Assembly: GCA_963851415.1 (NCBI GenBank)
Contig: CAWKPF010000003.1
Coordinates: 2,666,001-2,730,000 of the forward strand
Length of the DNA stretch: 64,000 nucleotides
Direction of reading: 5' to 3'
DNA from: CAWKPF01 sp963851415
GTDB lineage: Bacteria > Acidobacteriota > Thermoanaerobaculia > Multivoradales > Multivoraceae
Below, piece after piece: positions 29,897 through 38,186 of this stretch (positions are counted from its first letter, which is position 1; each line of letters opens with the position of its first letter). The notes under the pieces were generated by a model. It saw nothing but the letters and a program-made list of their open reading frames with translations, was not told the origin of the DNA and did no database searches. The translations under genes and the position numbers were made by a program.

Positions 29897-29918
29897 TCCC
29901 GAGAGCTCCGAGGCCGGT

Positions 29919-31118
29919 GTGACCCGATCGAGCGCCACCCCATCCAGCGCCACCCCATCCAGCGCCACCCTATCCAGCGCCACCCTATGGAGCGCCACCC
30001 TGCTCCTCGCCGTCCTGGTGGGACTCGCCGGCGCGCCCTCGGCTCTCTCGGCCCAGGTGCGCATGCTGACCCCGAAGAACGGATCGATCCTGCTCGGCCC
30101 GACGACCTTTTCCTTCGACACCAGTGCGGCCGTCGGTACCGTCAATCACATCGACGTCCTGGTCGACGGCCGCAAGGTCGGCACGGCACGCGCGCCCGAC
30201 TGGTCCTTCGAGTGGGACGCACCCTCGGGACTGGTGGAGGTCCCCGTGGTGGCCGCGGTGTTCGTCGATGGTGCGCTGATGCAGAAGATCCGGATTCGCA
30301 GCTCCGACGTGGTGGTCCACGATGCGATCGAAGTCATGGCTGTGGAGCTGTTTCCGGTGGTGACGGATCGGCGCGGCCGCTACGTCGGCGATCTGGAGGC
30401 GGAGGACTTCGTGATCTTCGATCGCGGCGAACCGGTCGAGCTGCGCGGCTTCGCCAAGCAGTCGGCCTCCCTGAGCGTGTCCGTGGTGGTCGACACCAGC
30501 GCCAGCATGAAGGATCGCCTGCCTGCGGTTCGCATGGCGATTCGCGGCTTCATCGGTTCGCTGGCGCACGACGACGTGCTCTCGATCTACGCCTTCAACC
30601 ACGAAGTCTCGCAGGTCACCTCGTGGACCGCCGACCACGACTCGGCGCTGGCGGCGATCCGCACGCTGCGAGCCAGCGGCAGCACCTCGCTCTACGACGC
30701 CGTGGTGCGCCTCGGCAGCGACATGCGAGAGCTGAGCGGACGCAAGGTCGCGGTGCTCTTCTCCGACGGACGCGACGAGCTGAGCGAGGCGACGCTCACC
30801 CACGCCGTCGCGGCCGCGCGCGTGGGCCATGCCATCCTCTACACCGTCGCGTCGGGCCAGGGCCGCCGAGACCTCGAGGCGCGTCCCGATCTCCGGCAGC
30901 TGGCCGAGGAGACCGGCGGTCAGGCCTACGAGATCTCCCAGCTCGCCGAGCTACCGCAGGTCTTCGCGGAGATCCTCGAGGATATTCGATCGCAGTACAG
31001 TCTCTCCTTCACACCCCGCGACCGGCAGGCAGGAACCCACCCGGTGCGAATCGAGGTGCTCGGCGACGACTACTTCGTGCGCTGCCGAAGGAGCTACGTC
31101 ATCGACGAGAATCGCTAG
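29919..31118 (+). CDS. VWA domain protein, acidobacterial 'VWFA-related' type
   Basis: A 399-residue secreted protein. The GTG at 29919 opens a signal peptide whose n-region is built from a five-fold 15-bp repeat, followed by a hydrophobic core ending in SALSAQ. A beta-sandwich segment (about 45-150) precedes the VWA domain with an intact MIDAS: DTSAS, a threonine in GSTSLYD and SDGRDE. The final SLSFTPRD..GTHPVRIEV is typical of this family, so it likely binds a protein partner outside the cytoplasm through a divalent metal. It is adjacent to the convergent ABC-F gene (6-bp gap). Confidence 0.88.
   Translation: MTRSSATPSSATPSSATLSSATLWSATLLLAVLVGLAGAPSALSAQVRMLTPKNGSILLGPTTFSFDTSAAVGTVNHIDVLVDGRKVGTARAPDWSFEWDAPSGLVEVPVVAAVFVDGALMQKIRIRSSDVVVHDAIEVMAVELFPVVTDRRGRYVGDLEAEDFVIFDRGEPVELRGFAKQSASLSVSVVVDTSASMKDRLPAVRMAIRGFIGSLAHDDVLSIYAFNHEVSQVTSWTADHDSALAAIRTLRASGSTSLYDAVVRLGSDMRELSGRKVAVLFSDGRDELSEATLTHAVAAARVGHAILYTVASGQGRRDLEARPDLRQLAEETGGQAYEISQLAELPQVFAEILEDIRSQYSLSFTPRDRQAGTHPVRIEVLGDDYFVRCRRSYVIDENR
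29928..30002 (+). repeat. Five 15-bp tandem repeats in a signal-peptide n-region
   Basis: There are five head-to-tail 15-bp units around the core AGCGCCACCC, each differing at one to three positions. They encode SSATP, SSATP, SSATL, SSATL and WSATL, and so lengthen the start of the VWA protein's signal peptide in 5-residue steps without changing frame. Confidence 0.9.
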
Positions 31119-31124
31119 CGAGCC

Positions 31125-33041
31125 CTATCCGGCGAGCTCCTCCAGCTCGGCCCAGCGCTCGTAGCAACTTTCGAGCTCGGCCCCGAGCTCCGCCATTCGA
31201 GCCTGCACCTTCGCGATCGCCTCGCCGTCGCCCTGCCGATAGAACTCGGGGTCCGCGGCCCGCGCGTGGAGCTCGGCCTGCTCCTGCTCGAGCTGCTCGA
31301 TCCGTCCCGGCAGCTCCTCGAGGTCTCGCTTCTCCCGAAAGCCGAGCTTGCGCTTGCCGGCGCGAGGCCGCTGCGCCGTCGCGGGCTCCTGGATACGGCG
31401 GGGCTCGGGGCGGGCATCGGGAGCCGGGGCCAGCTTCGGTCGCTGCACCAGCCAGTCGGAGTAGCCCCCCGCGTACTCCCCGACTCGCCCGTTTCCCTCC
31501 ATCACCAGGGTACTGGTCACCACATCGTCGAGAAAGGCACGGTCGTGACTCACCAGCAGCAGCGTGCCCTCGAACTCGACCAGCTTCGCCTCGAGCAGCT
31601 CGAGAGTCTCCACGTCGAGGTCGTTGGTCGGCTCGTCCATCACCAGGAGATTGAAGGGGCGCGTGAACAGTCGCGCCAGCAGCAGCCGATTGCGCTCCCC
31701 GCCCGAGAGCGACTTCACCGGGCTGCGCACCTGCTCGGGAGGGAAGAGAAAGCTCTGCAGATAGCCGATGACGTGCATCGACTTTCCGGCCACCGTCACG
31801 CGGTCGTTGCCGTCGGCGAGGTTGTCGACCACCGAGCGCTCTTCGTCGAGCTGCTCGCGATGCTGGTCGTAGTAGGCGACCTCGATCCGGGCACCCCGGC
31901 GAATGCTGCCACGGGTCGGCTCGAGCTTGCCGAGCAGCAGCTTGAGCAGAGTCGACTTGCCCGAGCCGTTGGGCCCGAGCAGACCGATCTTGTCGCCCCG
32001 ACAGATGAGCGTCGTCAGGTCGTCCACGATCGGCGTCGGCTCGGCCCCCTCGGCGCACGGGTACGCAAAGCCCAGACCCTCGGTCTCGATCACGATCTTG
32101 CCCGACATCTCGGCACGGTCCATGCGCAGATGGGCCTTGCCCTGTTGACGCCGCCGCGCGCGCACCTCGTCTCGGAGCCGCTCGAGCGCCCGCACCCGAC
32201 CTTCGTCACGAGTTCGTCGGGCCTTGATGCCCTGACGGATCCAGGTCTCCTCGCGCGCCAGGAGCTTGTCCTGGCGACGCACCTGACCCTCCTCTGCGGC
32301 CAGCTCCGACTCGCGCCGCTCGAGGTAGGTCTGGTAGTCCCCTGGATAGCTGCGCAGCGTTCCCCGATCGAGCTCCAGGATGCGAGTCGCGAGTCGACGC
32401 AGAAAGGCCCGATCGTGGGTCACCATCAGAAGAGTGCTGTCGAGCCCCAGCAGGAACTCTTCGAGCCACTCGATCGCCTCGATGTCGAGGTGGTTGGTGG
32501 GCTCGTCCAGCAGCAGGAGGTCGGGCTCGGCGACCAGCGCACGCGCCAGCAGCACCCGTCGCTTGAGGCCGCCCGAGAGCGTCTCGAAGCGACTCTCCTC
32601 CGGCAGGGAGAGCCGACTCATCGCGGTCTCGACCCGATTGTGCAGCTGCCAGCCTCCGGCCGCCTCCAACCGGCTCTGCACCGCCTCGAGCGCAGAGAGC
32701 TCGACCTCTCCCGCCGCCACGCGAGACGTCAGATGGTGATACTCGGCCACCAGGGCTCCCAGCTGGGGCACGCCTTGCGCCACGACGTCGAACACCTCCC
32801 CGGTCAGCTCGACCGGAGCCTCCTGGGCGAGGCGAGACACGCGCGTGCCCGGAGAGATCACCACCTCGCCTCGATCGGGCTCCACCTCGCCCGCGATGGT
32901 GCGCAGCAGCGTCGATTTCCCACTGCCGTTGCGGCCGACCAGCGCGACCCGCTCCCCGGCCTCGATCTGCAGACCGACTCCGTCGAGCAGCAGCGGGCCG
33001 CCGAAGGCAACGGTGACGTCGTGAAGTCCGAGCAGCGCCAT
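31125..33041 (-). CDS. ABC-F family ATPase, Uup-like
   Basis: A 638-residue soluble tandem ABC protein without membrane segments; it acts on the ribosome or nucleic acid instead of transporting. The first ABC has GRNGSGKST, TLSGGLKRRVLLARAL and LLLDEPTNHLD. The linker contains the charged WIRQGIKARRTRDEGRV stretch typical of Uup. The second ABC has GPNGSGKST, SLSGGERNRLLLARL and LVMDEPTNDLD. A C-terminal coiled coil (about 565-635, RIEQLEQEQAELHARA) is the Uup DNA-binding-type tail. The stop is 6 bp from the VWA gene's stop. Confidence 0.92.
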   Translation of the reverse strand: MALLGLHDVTVAFGGPLLLDGVGLQIEAGERVALVGRNGSGKSTLLRTIAGEVEPDRGEVVISPGTRVSRLAQEAPVELTGEVFDVVAQGVPQLGALVAEYHHLTSRVAAGEVELSALEAVQSRLEAAGGWQLHNRVETAMSRLSLPEESRFETLSGGLKRRVLLARALVAEPDLLLLDEPTNHLDIEAIEWLEEFLLGLDSTLLMVTHDRAFLRRLATRILELDRGTLRSYPGDYQTYLERRESELAAEEGQVRRQDKLLAREETWIRQGIKARRTRDEGRVRALERLRDEVRARRRQQGKAHLRMDRAEMSGKIVIETEGLGFAYPCAEGAEPTPIVDDLTTLICRGDKIGLLGPNGSGKSTLLKLLLGKLEPTRGSIRRGARIEVAYYDQHREQLDEERSVVDNLADGNDRVTVAGKSMHVIGYLQSFLFPPEQVRSPVKSLSGGERNRLLLARLFTRPFNLLVMDEPTNDLDVETLELLEAKLVEFEGTLLLVSHDRAFLDDVVTSTLVMEGNGRVGEYAGGYSDWLVQRPKLAPAPDARPEPRRIQEPATAQRPRAGKRKLGFREKRDLEELPGRIEQLEQEQAELHARAADPEFYRQGDGEAIAKVQARMAELGAELESCYERWAELEELAG

Positions 33042-33065
33042 ACCGAAGAAATTCGAAAAGGGAAA

Positions 33066-33734
33066 TCAGCGGACCGGGGAAAGAGACTTCTCGATCCACC
33101 GACGGTAGGAGGCCGTCGGCTGAGCGCCCATGACCACGCCGAAGCCGTCTGCCAGACGGACCGCGGGGACCCCCGAGGCGCCGTGCTGGGTCGCCTCCTG
33201 ATGATCGGCGATGATCTCCTCGACCAGCTCGCGCTGCAGCTCGAAGTCGGCTGCGCTCAGCGGATTGGCCGTCTCGGGATAGCCCTCGGCCTCCCAGAGC
33301 TCGTCGAGAACGCCGCGATTCGTGATGTCGCGATTGTCGCGGAAGTAGGCCTCGAGCAGGCTCCAGTGGAGCGACTCCCAGCCATCGGTTCCCTGCTCGC
33401 GATCGAACCGGGCAGCAGCCTTCGAGATCAGATGCGGCGGAACGCTGTGGCTCGGCGGTCCCTCCTCACTCGACCAGACGCGGAACTGCGCCCGCGGCTC
33501 CTCGGCCTGGGGCGTCAGCCAGGACTCCGTATAGCTGCGGAACTGCTCGAGAGTGCGCGGCGGATCCGACGGGCGCGGCCGCAACAGAAAGCTCCGCCAC
33601 TCGAGGCTCAGCCCCTCACCCATCTCCACTTCGAGCTCTCGCAGCCGGACCGCCGCGACGTAGCACCACGGTCAGAGATAGTCGGAGTAGACGATCAGAC
33701 GCACGGTCGATGGACCCGTCGGCGTTTCGCTCAT
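33066..33734 (-). CDS. DsbA/FrnE-family oxidoreductase with in-frame TGA (candidate selenocysteine) at the active site
   Basis: A 222-residue protein if TGA at 33674-33672 is read as selenocysteine (Sec21). From ATG 33734 it begins MSETPTGPSTVRLIVYSDYL-U-PWCYVA. FrnE-type DsbA proteins have CPWC here, so the stop codon replaces exactly the first active-site cysteine; C24 is kept. The rest matches the family (WRSFLLRP, GASGVPAVRLADGFGVVMGAQP, the cis-Pro loop). A hairpin of bSECIS type follows the TGA (33639-33658). A gene finder would start at the internal methionine (33629) and lose the active site. No selABCD genes are in the window. It starts 24 bp upstream of the ABC-F gene and is divergent from the VOC gene. 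A sequencing error or nonsense mutation is the alternative. Confidence 0.85.
33639..33658 (-). promoter_or_regulatory. Candidate bacterial SECIS hairpin
   Basis: On the coding (minus) strand a 7-bp stem, UCGCGGC pairing with GCUGCGA with one G-U pair, closes a 6-base loop GGUCCG. The loop begins 21 bases after the UGA and opens with two guanines. Bacterial SECIS elements lie just downstream of the UGA within the coding sequence, with a conserved G among the first loop bases, and are bound by SelB. Confidence 0.7.
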
Positions 33735-33784
33735 GGACGCCAGCGTAGCAGCAGTGAGGTCCCTCCGAACGATAGGATGTCGCC

Positions 33785-34582
33785 ATGCTCGATCGCTTGC
33801 ATCACGTCACCCTGGCCACCTCGGACCTGGCCTCGTCTGCCGCGAGCTACGAGCGCCTGTTCGGGCGTGCGGCCGATCTCGAGACCGAGGGCGACCGGGC
33901 AACGAGCGCCTGGCTCCCGCTCGGCAACGCGGCGCTCGAGCTGCGCGTGGGCGAGACCGAGCTCCCCGATATCGACCGCCCGGTCGAGCTCGGATTTGCC
34001 GTGAGCGATCTCGACGCCGCCGAGGGCTGGGCCCATCATCACGGGCTCGCGCCGACTCGGCGGGGCACTGCCGTCGCCCTGTCTCCTGAGCGGACCGGCG
34101 GCGTGCCGATGGCCCTCGTGCTGCAGACCGTGCCCCGCCCCGAGGGCCCCTTCGATCCGAGCTCGGTCTACGGCCTCGACCATGCCGTGGTGCGCACCAC
34201 CGACGGTGACGCCGCCCGCTCCCTCTACGAGCAGGAGCTGGGAATTCGGGTCGCGCTCGACCGGGCCTTCGAGAAGTGGGGCGTGCGTCTCATCTTCTGT
34301 CGGATTGCCGGCGTCACTCTCGAGCTCGCCGCCGCGCTGGGCGAAGACCCTGCCTCGCAAGGCCCTCCGACCCGAGACACTCTGTGGGGCTTCACCTGGC
34401 AGATCGCGGACGCCGACGCCGCTCGGGCACGACTGGCCGAGTCGGGCTTCGACGTCTCCGAAGTCCGAGACGGCCGCAAGCCCGGGACCCGGGTGTTCAC
34501 CGTCCGCGACGGGACGCGGGGCGTTCCCACTTTGATGATCCAGCCGGTCGAGCCGCGAGAGCCGCGGGGCACGAAGCGCTAG
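33785..34582 (+). CDS. VOC family (glyoxalase/bleomycin-resistance fold) protein
   Basis: A 265-residue protein with two vicinal-oxygen-chelate modules: LHHVTLATSDL...SYERLFG (about 4-120) and LDHAVVRTTDGDAARSLYEQELG (about 129-255). The second resembles lactoylglutathione-lyase-like and dioxygenase-like members, but I cannot assign a reaction. It may bind a metal via H6, the histidine in LDHAV, and later acidic residues. It is divergent from the DsbA-like gene with a 50-bp intergenic gap. Confidence 0.82.
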   Translation: MLDRLHHVTLATSDLASSAASYERLFGRAADLETEGDRATSAWLPLGNAALELRVGETELPDIDRPVELGFAVSDLDAAEGWAHHHGLAPTRRGTAVALSPERTGGVPMALVLQTVPRPEGPFDPSSVYGLDHAVVRTTDGDAARSLYEQELGIRVALDRAFEKWGVRLIFCRIAGVTLELAAALGEDPASQGPPTRDTLWGFTWQIADADAARARLAESGFDVSEVRDGRKPGTRVFTVRDGTRGVPTLMIQPVEPREPRGTKR

Positions 34583-34614
34583 AGGCCCGGCCCGGACGAG
34601 CCAGGGGCGACCCT

Positions 34615-34647
34615 GGGGACGAGCCGGGGACGAGCCGGGGACGAGCG
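34615..34647 (+). repeat. Three 11-bp tandem repeats
   Basis: Three head-to-tail copies of GGGGACGAGCC, the last ending in G, lie between the VOC gene stop and the AT-rich promoter of the next gene. A related GGACGAGCC sits at 34594-34602. They could form a binding site or be simple slippage. Confidence 0.8.
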
Positions 34648-34671
34648 TCCGGGGGAATTATCGTTGTATTG

Positions 34672-34677
34672 TAAAAT
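34672..34677 (+). promoter_or_regulatory. Putative -10 box (TAAAAT) of a leaderless promoter
   Basis: TAAAAT ends 8 bases before the ATG at 34686, in a sharply AT-rich stretch within GC-rich DNA, so transcription would begin almost at the start codon. No good -35 is visible. ATCGT (34660-34664) and ACGAT (34679-34683) form a short inverted repeat bracketing the box and could be an operator. Confidence 0.45.
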
Positions 34678-34685
34678 TACGATCT

Positions 34686-35411
34686 ATGGGATTCCTCACC
34701 CCCCTCCGCGCACCCACCCTGCCCTGGCGCGCGGCAGCCTGCCGCCTCTCGGTCGCCCTCTTCCTGGCGCTGGGAATCGTGACCCTGGGCGTCGCGACGC
34801 TGGCCGCGACCCCCGCTGCCGCGCAGCCCCCTCGAGTCGAAGCACTGCTCGACGCCAACGACGTCGACGGTCTGCGCGAGCTCGGACCTTCGGTCGTGAG
34901 CGAGGTCGTCGCCCGCTACCGGGTCGCCGACGAAGACGGCCGAGCTCACCTCGCCTGGGTGCTCTACCGGCTCGGCTTCCGGTCTCGCGAAGCCAAGGAC
35001 GCGCTGATGGAGGACGTCCACACCTCGCACCAGAACCTGCGCATCTGGTCGCAGTACGCCCTCGGCCGAGTCTCGAACGACGACGACGTCGTCGATGTCC
35101 TGTTCGAGAACATGACTCGGGGCGAGAGCTGGCTGTTCCGCGACAAGGCGGCCTGCAGCCTGGCCAACGACCAGATCCACCTCACCGAGAAACAGCGCTT
35201 GCGTCTGCTCGCGAGACTGATCAGCGCGCTCGATGACCAGGACGCCCAGCAGCGCGACCTCGCCATTCGCGTGCTCGAGACCCAGACCGGGCAGCGCCGC
35301 GGCTACGATCCGAACGCCCAGCGCGACGAGCGGCTTCCCCGGATCGAGGACTGGTGGCGCTGGTGGAACGTCTACAAGGTCGAGAACGCCGCACTCGAGG
35401 ACGGATCGTGA
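34686..35411 (+). CDS. Secreted HEAT-like repeat protein
   Basis: A 241-residue protein with a signal peptide ending near ATPAAAQPP. The mature part consists of paired helices in HEAT-like arrangement (VARYRVADEDGRAHLAWVL, LRIWSQYALGRVSNDDDVVDVLFENM, DKAACSLAND) and a tryptophan-rich end (DWWRWWNVYK). No catalytic motif is visible. It overlaps the next gene by 4 bp (GTGA), so the pair is coupled. I do not recognise a named family. Confidence 0.75.
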   Translation: MGFLTPLRAPTLPWRAAACRLSVALFLALGIVTLGVATLAATPAAAQPPRVEALLDANDVDGLRELGPSVVSEVVARYRVADEDGRAHLAWVLYRLGFRSREAKDALMEDVHTSHQNLRIWSQYALGRVSNDDDVVDVLFENMTRGESWLFRDKAACSLANDQIHLTEKQRLRLLARLISALDDQDAQQRDLAIRVLETQTGQRRGYDPNAQRDERLPRIEDWWRWWNVYKVENAALEDGS

Positions 35412-36979
35412 AGCGTGCCCTGCGGCGCGCCGCGGCAGCCGCCGCCCTGTGGCTCGCCGCCGCGGTACTCCCCGCCAGTGACGAGCCCCCGTTCCCGGGC
35501 TGGCTCGCCGGCTTCAGCTTCGAGGCCGACGAGGACCTCGACACCGGCCCCGACAGTCTCAGGGTCTTCGAGCGCGGCCGCGGCGAGGTTGCGCTCGGCC
35601 AGGAGTTTCGCATCAGCGGCACCACGGCAGTCGTGCTCCGTGACGTCGCCGACGACGGCGACTTCCCCGAGCTCCTGGTCTTCTTCGACGAGCAGCGCAG
35701 CGGCAAGATCTGGCTGCACTTCGCGTTTCTGCTCACCAGCACCGAGCACGAGCTGAACATCGGCCTCGCCGGTCCCGCCGGCTTCGGGCTCGGTCGCGAC
35801 GGCCTGAGCTTCTGGCTGGCTCTGCGCCCGGGGGAAGGGGGTACACCCGGTTGGCTGGTCCACCTCTCCGACTCCATCCCGCGAAAGCTCTTTCGACCCC
35901 GCCCCTTCACCTGGTCGATCGTCGACGTCGTGCTCGATCTCGACGCCGGAACCTACGACCTGGTCATCCAGGAAGAGGGCCGGGCCTCGCAGGATCGCGA
36001 GCCCCTGGTCGAGCTCCACGATCAGCCCACGGTGGCGGGCCATCGCCGGGTCGGCATCGACAAGTTCTCCTTCATCGGGGATCGCGGCAGTGACGAATCG
36101 GCGGTCGAGTACTGGATCGACGACGTCGTCGTGGCGACCGAGAGGCCCGTCGAGCTCCCCGACTTTCTGGCTCCGGGTCGCCGGCGCCTCTTCGTCGAGC
36201 GACTCAGTGCCCTGGTCGAGATCCCGGCCCGCACGTGCCCGCCCGTGCTCGGCCCCCAGGACTTCGCTCCCCGGCGCGCGACCGGCGAGAGCTACGAGCC
36301 GGAGCAGCTCGGACGCGCCTGGGAGAGCTGGAGCCGCGGCTGCGCGGCCCTCGAGCGTGGCGACTTCGAAGAGGCTCTCCCGCAGCTCGCGGACGCCGCG
36401 TCGAGGGTCCCCGAATCGATGGCCTACACGGCAGCGACCGTGCTGGCGTCGATGGCCAGCGGCCGGGTCGCCGACGCGGAGGCGGCCCTGGTCGAGGTCG
36501 CGAACCGATTCCAGACCGATCCGCGCTACCCCCTGTTGGTCGCCTCCGTCGCCGAAGCGCACCAGGAGCTCGACCTGGCCGCCGAGTGGCTGCGCCTTTC
36601 CTCGGACGACGCCGATCCCGGAAGACCCCCGACCGAGCGCGACCTCTCCCTGGCCGGCTACTACGGTCTCCTGCTGCGCACCGGGGAGTACGAAGAGGCC
36701 TGGGACGTCGCCGACGCACTCGCGCGCCGCTTCGCCGCGGGGCCGAACGTGCTCGCGGAGACCCTCTGGTGGGAGCGCGCCGGCGACGCCGCCTACCTCG
36801 CGGGCTCGATCGGCCGAGCCCAGGAGCTCTATCGATTCGCTCTCGACTCGATCGAGACCCCGGGCGGCGATCCGGCCGCACAGAGACTGTGGCTCAAGCT
36901 CTCCGACGTGCTGTGGAGCCTGGGCGACCTCGAGGGCGAGCGGGAGCTGCGCGAGCGGATCTACGGCCGTCTCGACTGA
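35408..36979 (+). CDS. Secreted protein with concanavalin-like N-terminal and TPR-like C-terminal regions
   Basis: A 523-residue protein starting at GTG 35408, inside the previous gene's stop. A signal peptide (ALRRAAAAAALWLAAAVLPAS) precedes a beta-rich region (about 30-250; FSFEADEDLDTGPDSLRVF, FSFIGDRGS, EYWIDDVVVAT) resembling laminin-G/LamG-like jelly-roll domains. TPR-like helices follow (about 295-520; GCAALERGDFEEALPQLADAA, ALVEVANRFQTDP, YGLLLRTGEYEEAWDVAD). No function can be assigned. It is partnered with the HEAT-like protein upstream. Confidence 0.72.
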   Translation: MKRALRRAAAAAALWLAAAVLPASDEPPFPGWLAGFSFEADEDLDTGPDSLRVFERGRGEVALGQEFRISGTTAVVLRDVADDGDFPELLVFFDEQRSGKIWLHFAFLLTSTEHELNIGLAGPAGFGLGRDGLSFWLALRPGEGGTPGWLVHLSDSIPRKLFRPRPFTWSIVDVVLDLDAGTYDLVIQEEGRASQDREPLVELHDQPTVAGHRRVGIDKFSFIGDRGSDESAVEYWIDDVVVATERPVELPDFLAPGRRRLFVERLSALVEIPARTCPPVLGPQDFAPRRATGESYEPEQLGRAWESWSRGCAALERGDFEEALPQLADAASRVPESMAYTAATVLASMASGRVADAEAALVEVANRFQTDPRYPLLVASVAEAHQELDLAAEWLRLSSDDADPGRPPTERDLSLAGYYGLLLRTGEYEEAWDVADALARRFAAGPNVLAETLWWERAGDAAYLAGSIGRAQELYRFALDSIETPGGDPAAQRLWLKLSDVLWSLGDLEGERELRERIYGRLD

Positions 36980-37028
36980 GCGCCCCGATTGGGCGCCTCG
37001 ACTGAGCCTGGTCCAGCCCCTCCGGCGC

Positions 37029-37883
37029 TCAGACGTCGATCGGCACCCGCGCCGGGGCCACCGGCAGGCCAGGCACCTCGACCGGCATCCGATAGACCGT
37101 GCCGGCGAGCGCGCTCTCGGCTCCGTCCGAGCCGGTCACGACGAAGAGCTCCCGCAGCTCGGGCCCGCCGAAACAGACACTGGTCACCATCGGGCGCGGC
37201 ACCTCGATGCGCGGGCGCTCCTCCCCGTCCGGTGCGAAGACCCGCACGCACGAGTCCCCCGCCACCGCCACGTAGACCGCTCCGTCTTCGGCCACGGCGA
37301 GCCCGTCCGGGACCCCCCGGTCGATGGTCGCGAACGGCCGCCGCTCGCTCACACCACCGTCGTCGAGCACGTCGTACATGCCCACCATTCCGGCTCGGCT
37401 GTCCGAGTGGTAGAGCCGCCGACCATCGGGGGAGAACCCCAGGCCATTGGTCAGTCGAATGCCGTCGGCGAGGACCCGAGTCCCTCCGTCGAGGTCGATC
37501 AGGTGGAGACAACCCGTGCGCGGCTCGGCATCGGGCTCGAAGGGACTCACCCCGAGAGAGCCGACGTAGATCCGGCCGGCGGCGTCGGTGGTGAGGTCGT
37601 TGAACCCCACCCCACCCGCTCGCTCCTGGTCGAGCAGCACGACGGTTCCGTCGGCGGCCGGCCCCTTGTAGGCGATGTTGCGCCCGCCCACCACCAGGCC
37701 CCCCTGCTCGTGCAGCGCGATGCCGCCGATGCCGCGGCGATGCTCGATGACCACCGAGACCTGGCCGGTCGAGGACAGACCGAAGACGCCTCCCTGATGA
37801 ACGTCGCTGAACAGAAGGCCGTGTGTGGGGTGCCAGACCGGTCCCTCGATCAGGGCGTAGCCGGTGACCAGCTCTTCCAACAT
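37029..37883 (-). CDS. SMP-30/gluconolactonase/LRE family protein
   Basis: A 284-residue six-bladed beta-propeller lactonase. The single-metal ligands of the family are visible: E13 in IEGPVWH, an Asn in FNDLTTDAAGRIYVGS, an Asn in RLTNGLGFSPDGR and an Asp in GVPDGLAVAEDG. These enzymes hydrolyse aldonolactones such as gluconolactone. No sugar-pathway neighbour narrows the substrate. It is monocistronic, 49 bp from the convergent preceding gene. Confidence 0.9.
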   Translation of the reverse strand: MLEELVTGYALIEGPVWHPTHGLLFSDVHQGGVFGLSSTGQVSVVIEHRRGIGGIALHEQGGLVVGGRNIAYKGPAADGTVVLLDQERAGGVGFNDLTTDAAGRIYVGSLGVSPFEPDAEPRTGCLHLIDLDGGTRVLADGIRLTNGLGFSPDGRRLYHSDSRAGMVGMYDVLDDGGVSERRPFATIDRGVPDGLAVAEDGAVYVAVAGDSCVRVFAPDGEERPRIEVPRPMVTSVCFGGPELRELFVVTGSDGAESALAGTVYRMPVEVPGLPVAPARVPIDV

Positions 37884-38186
37884 GGGGAGGCTCCTTCAGG
37901 GGAAGGGGAACTTCAGATCTGGGCGCACACAGATCCGGGCGCACCATCGACGGTCGTTCGAAGCTACCAGAGTGCGAGCCGTTGCGCCTGCGCCCCCGGA
38001 GCACCCGCAGAGCACTCCGAGCGCACCCCGAGCGCACCCCGGAGGATCCGAAACTCGGGTCTCGCCAAAGTCCCCTGACCTGCTATACGATCCGCGTTCC
38101 CGGCGCGCTGGCGGGCCCCCCACGCGTCCACCCACCCACCGAAGTCCCTCTCCGGCGGACTCTTTCCAACAAGGATCGACCGGGCC
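37884..38186. other. Intergenic region, 303 bp, between divergent genes
   Basis: No gene is supported here. Short direct repeats of (T/C)GGGCGCAC flank 37919-37944, and CCGAGCGCACC occurs twice in tandem at about 38017-38040. The right part carries the extended -10 promoter listed separately for the transporter gene. Confidence 0.5.
38081..38089 (+). promoter_or_regulatory. Putative extended -10 promoter for the EamA transporter gene
   Basis: TGCTATACG matches an extended -10 (TG-n-TATACG) about 98 bp before the ATG at 38187. No convincing -35 is present, which is typical of extended -10 promoters. Confidence 0.4.

Noticed and set aside
33066..33629. DsbA-like gene starting at internal Met 33629
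   Set aside because: This start discards the CPWC-position residue and the first beta strand, although clear family sequence continues upstream through the TGA to 33734.
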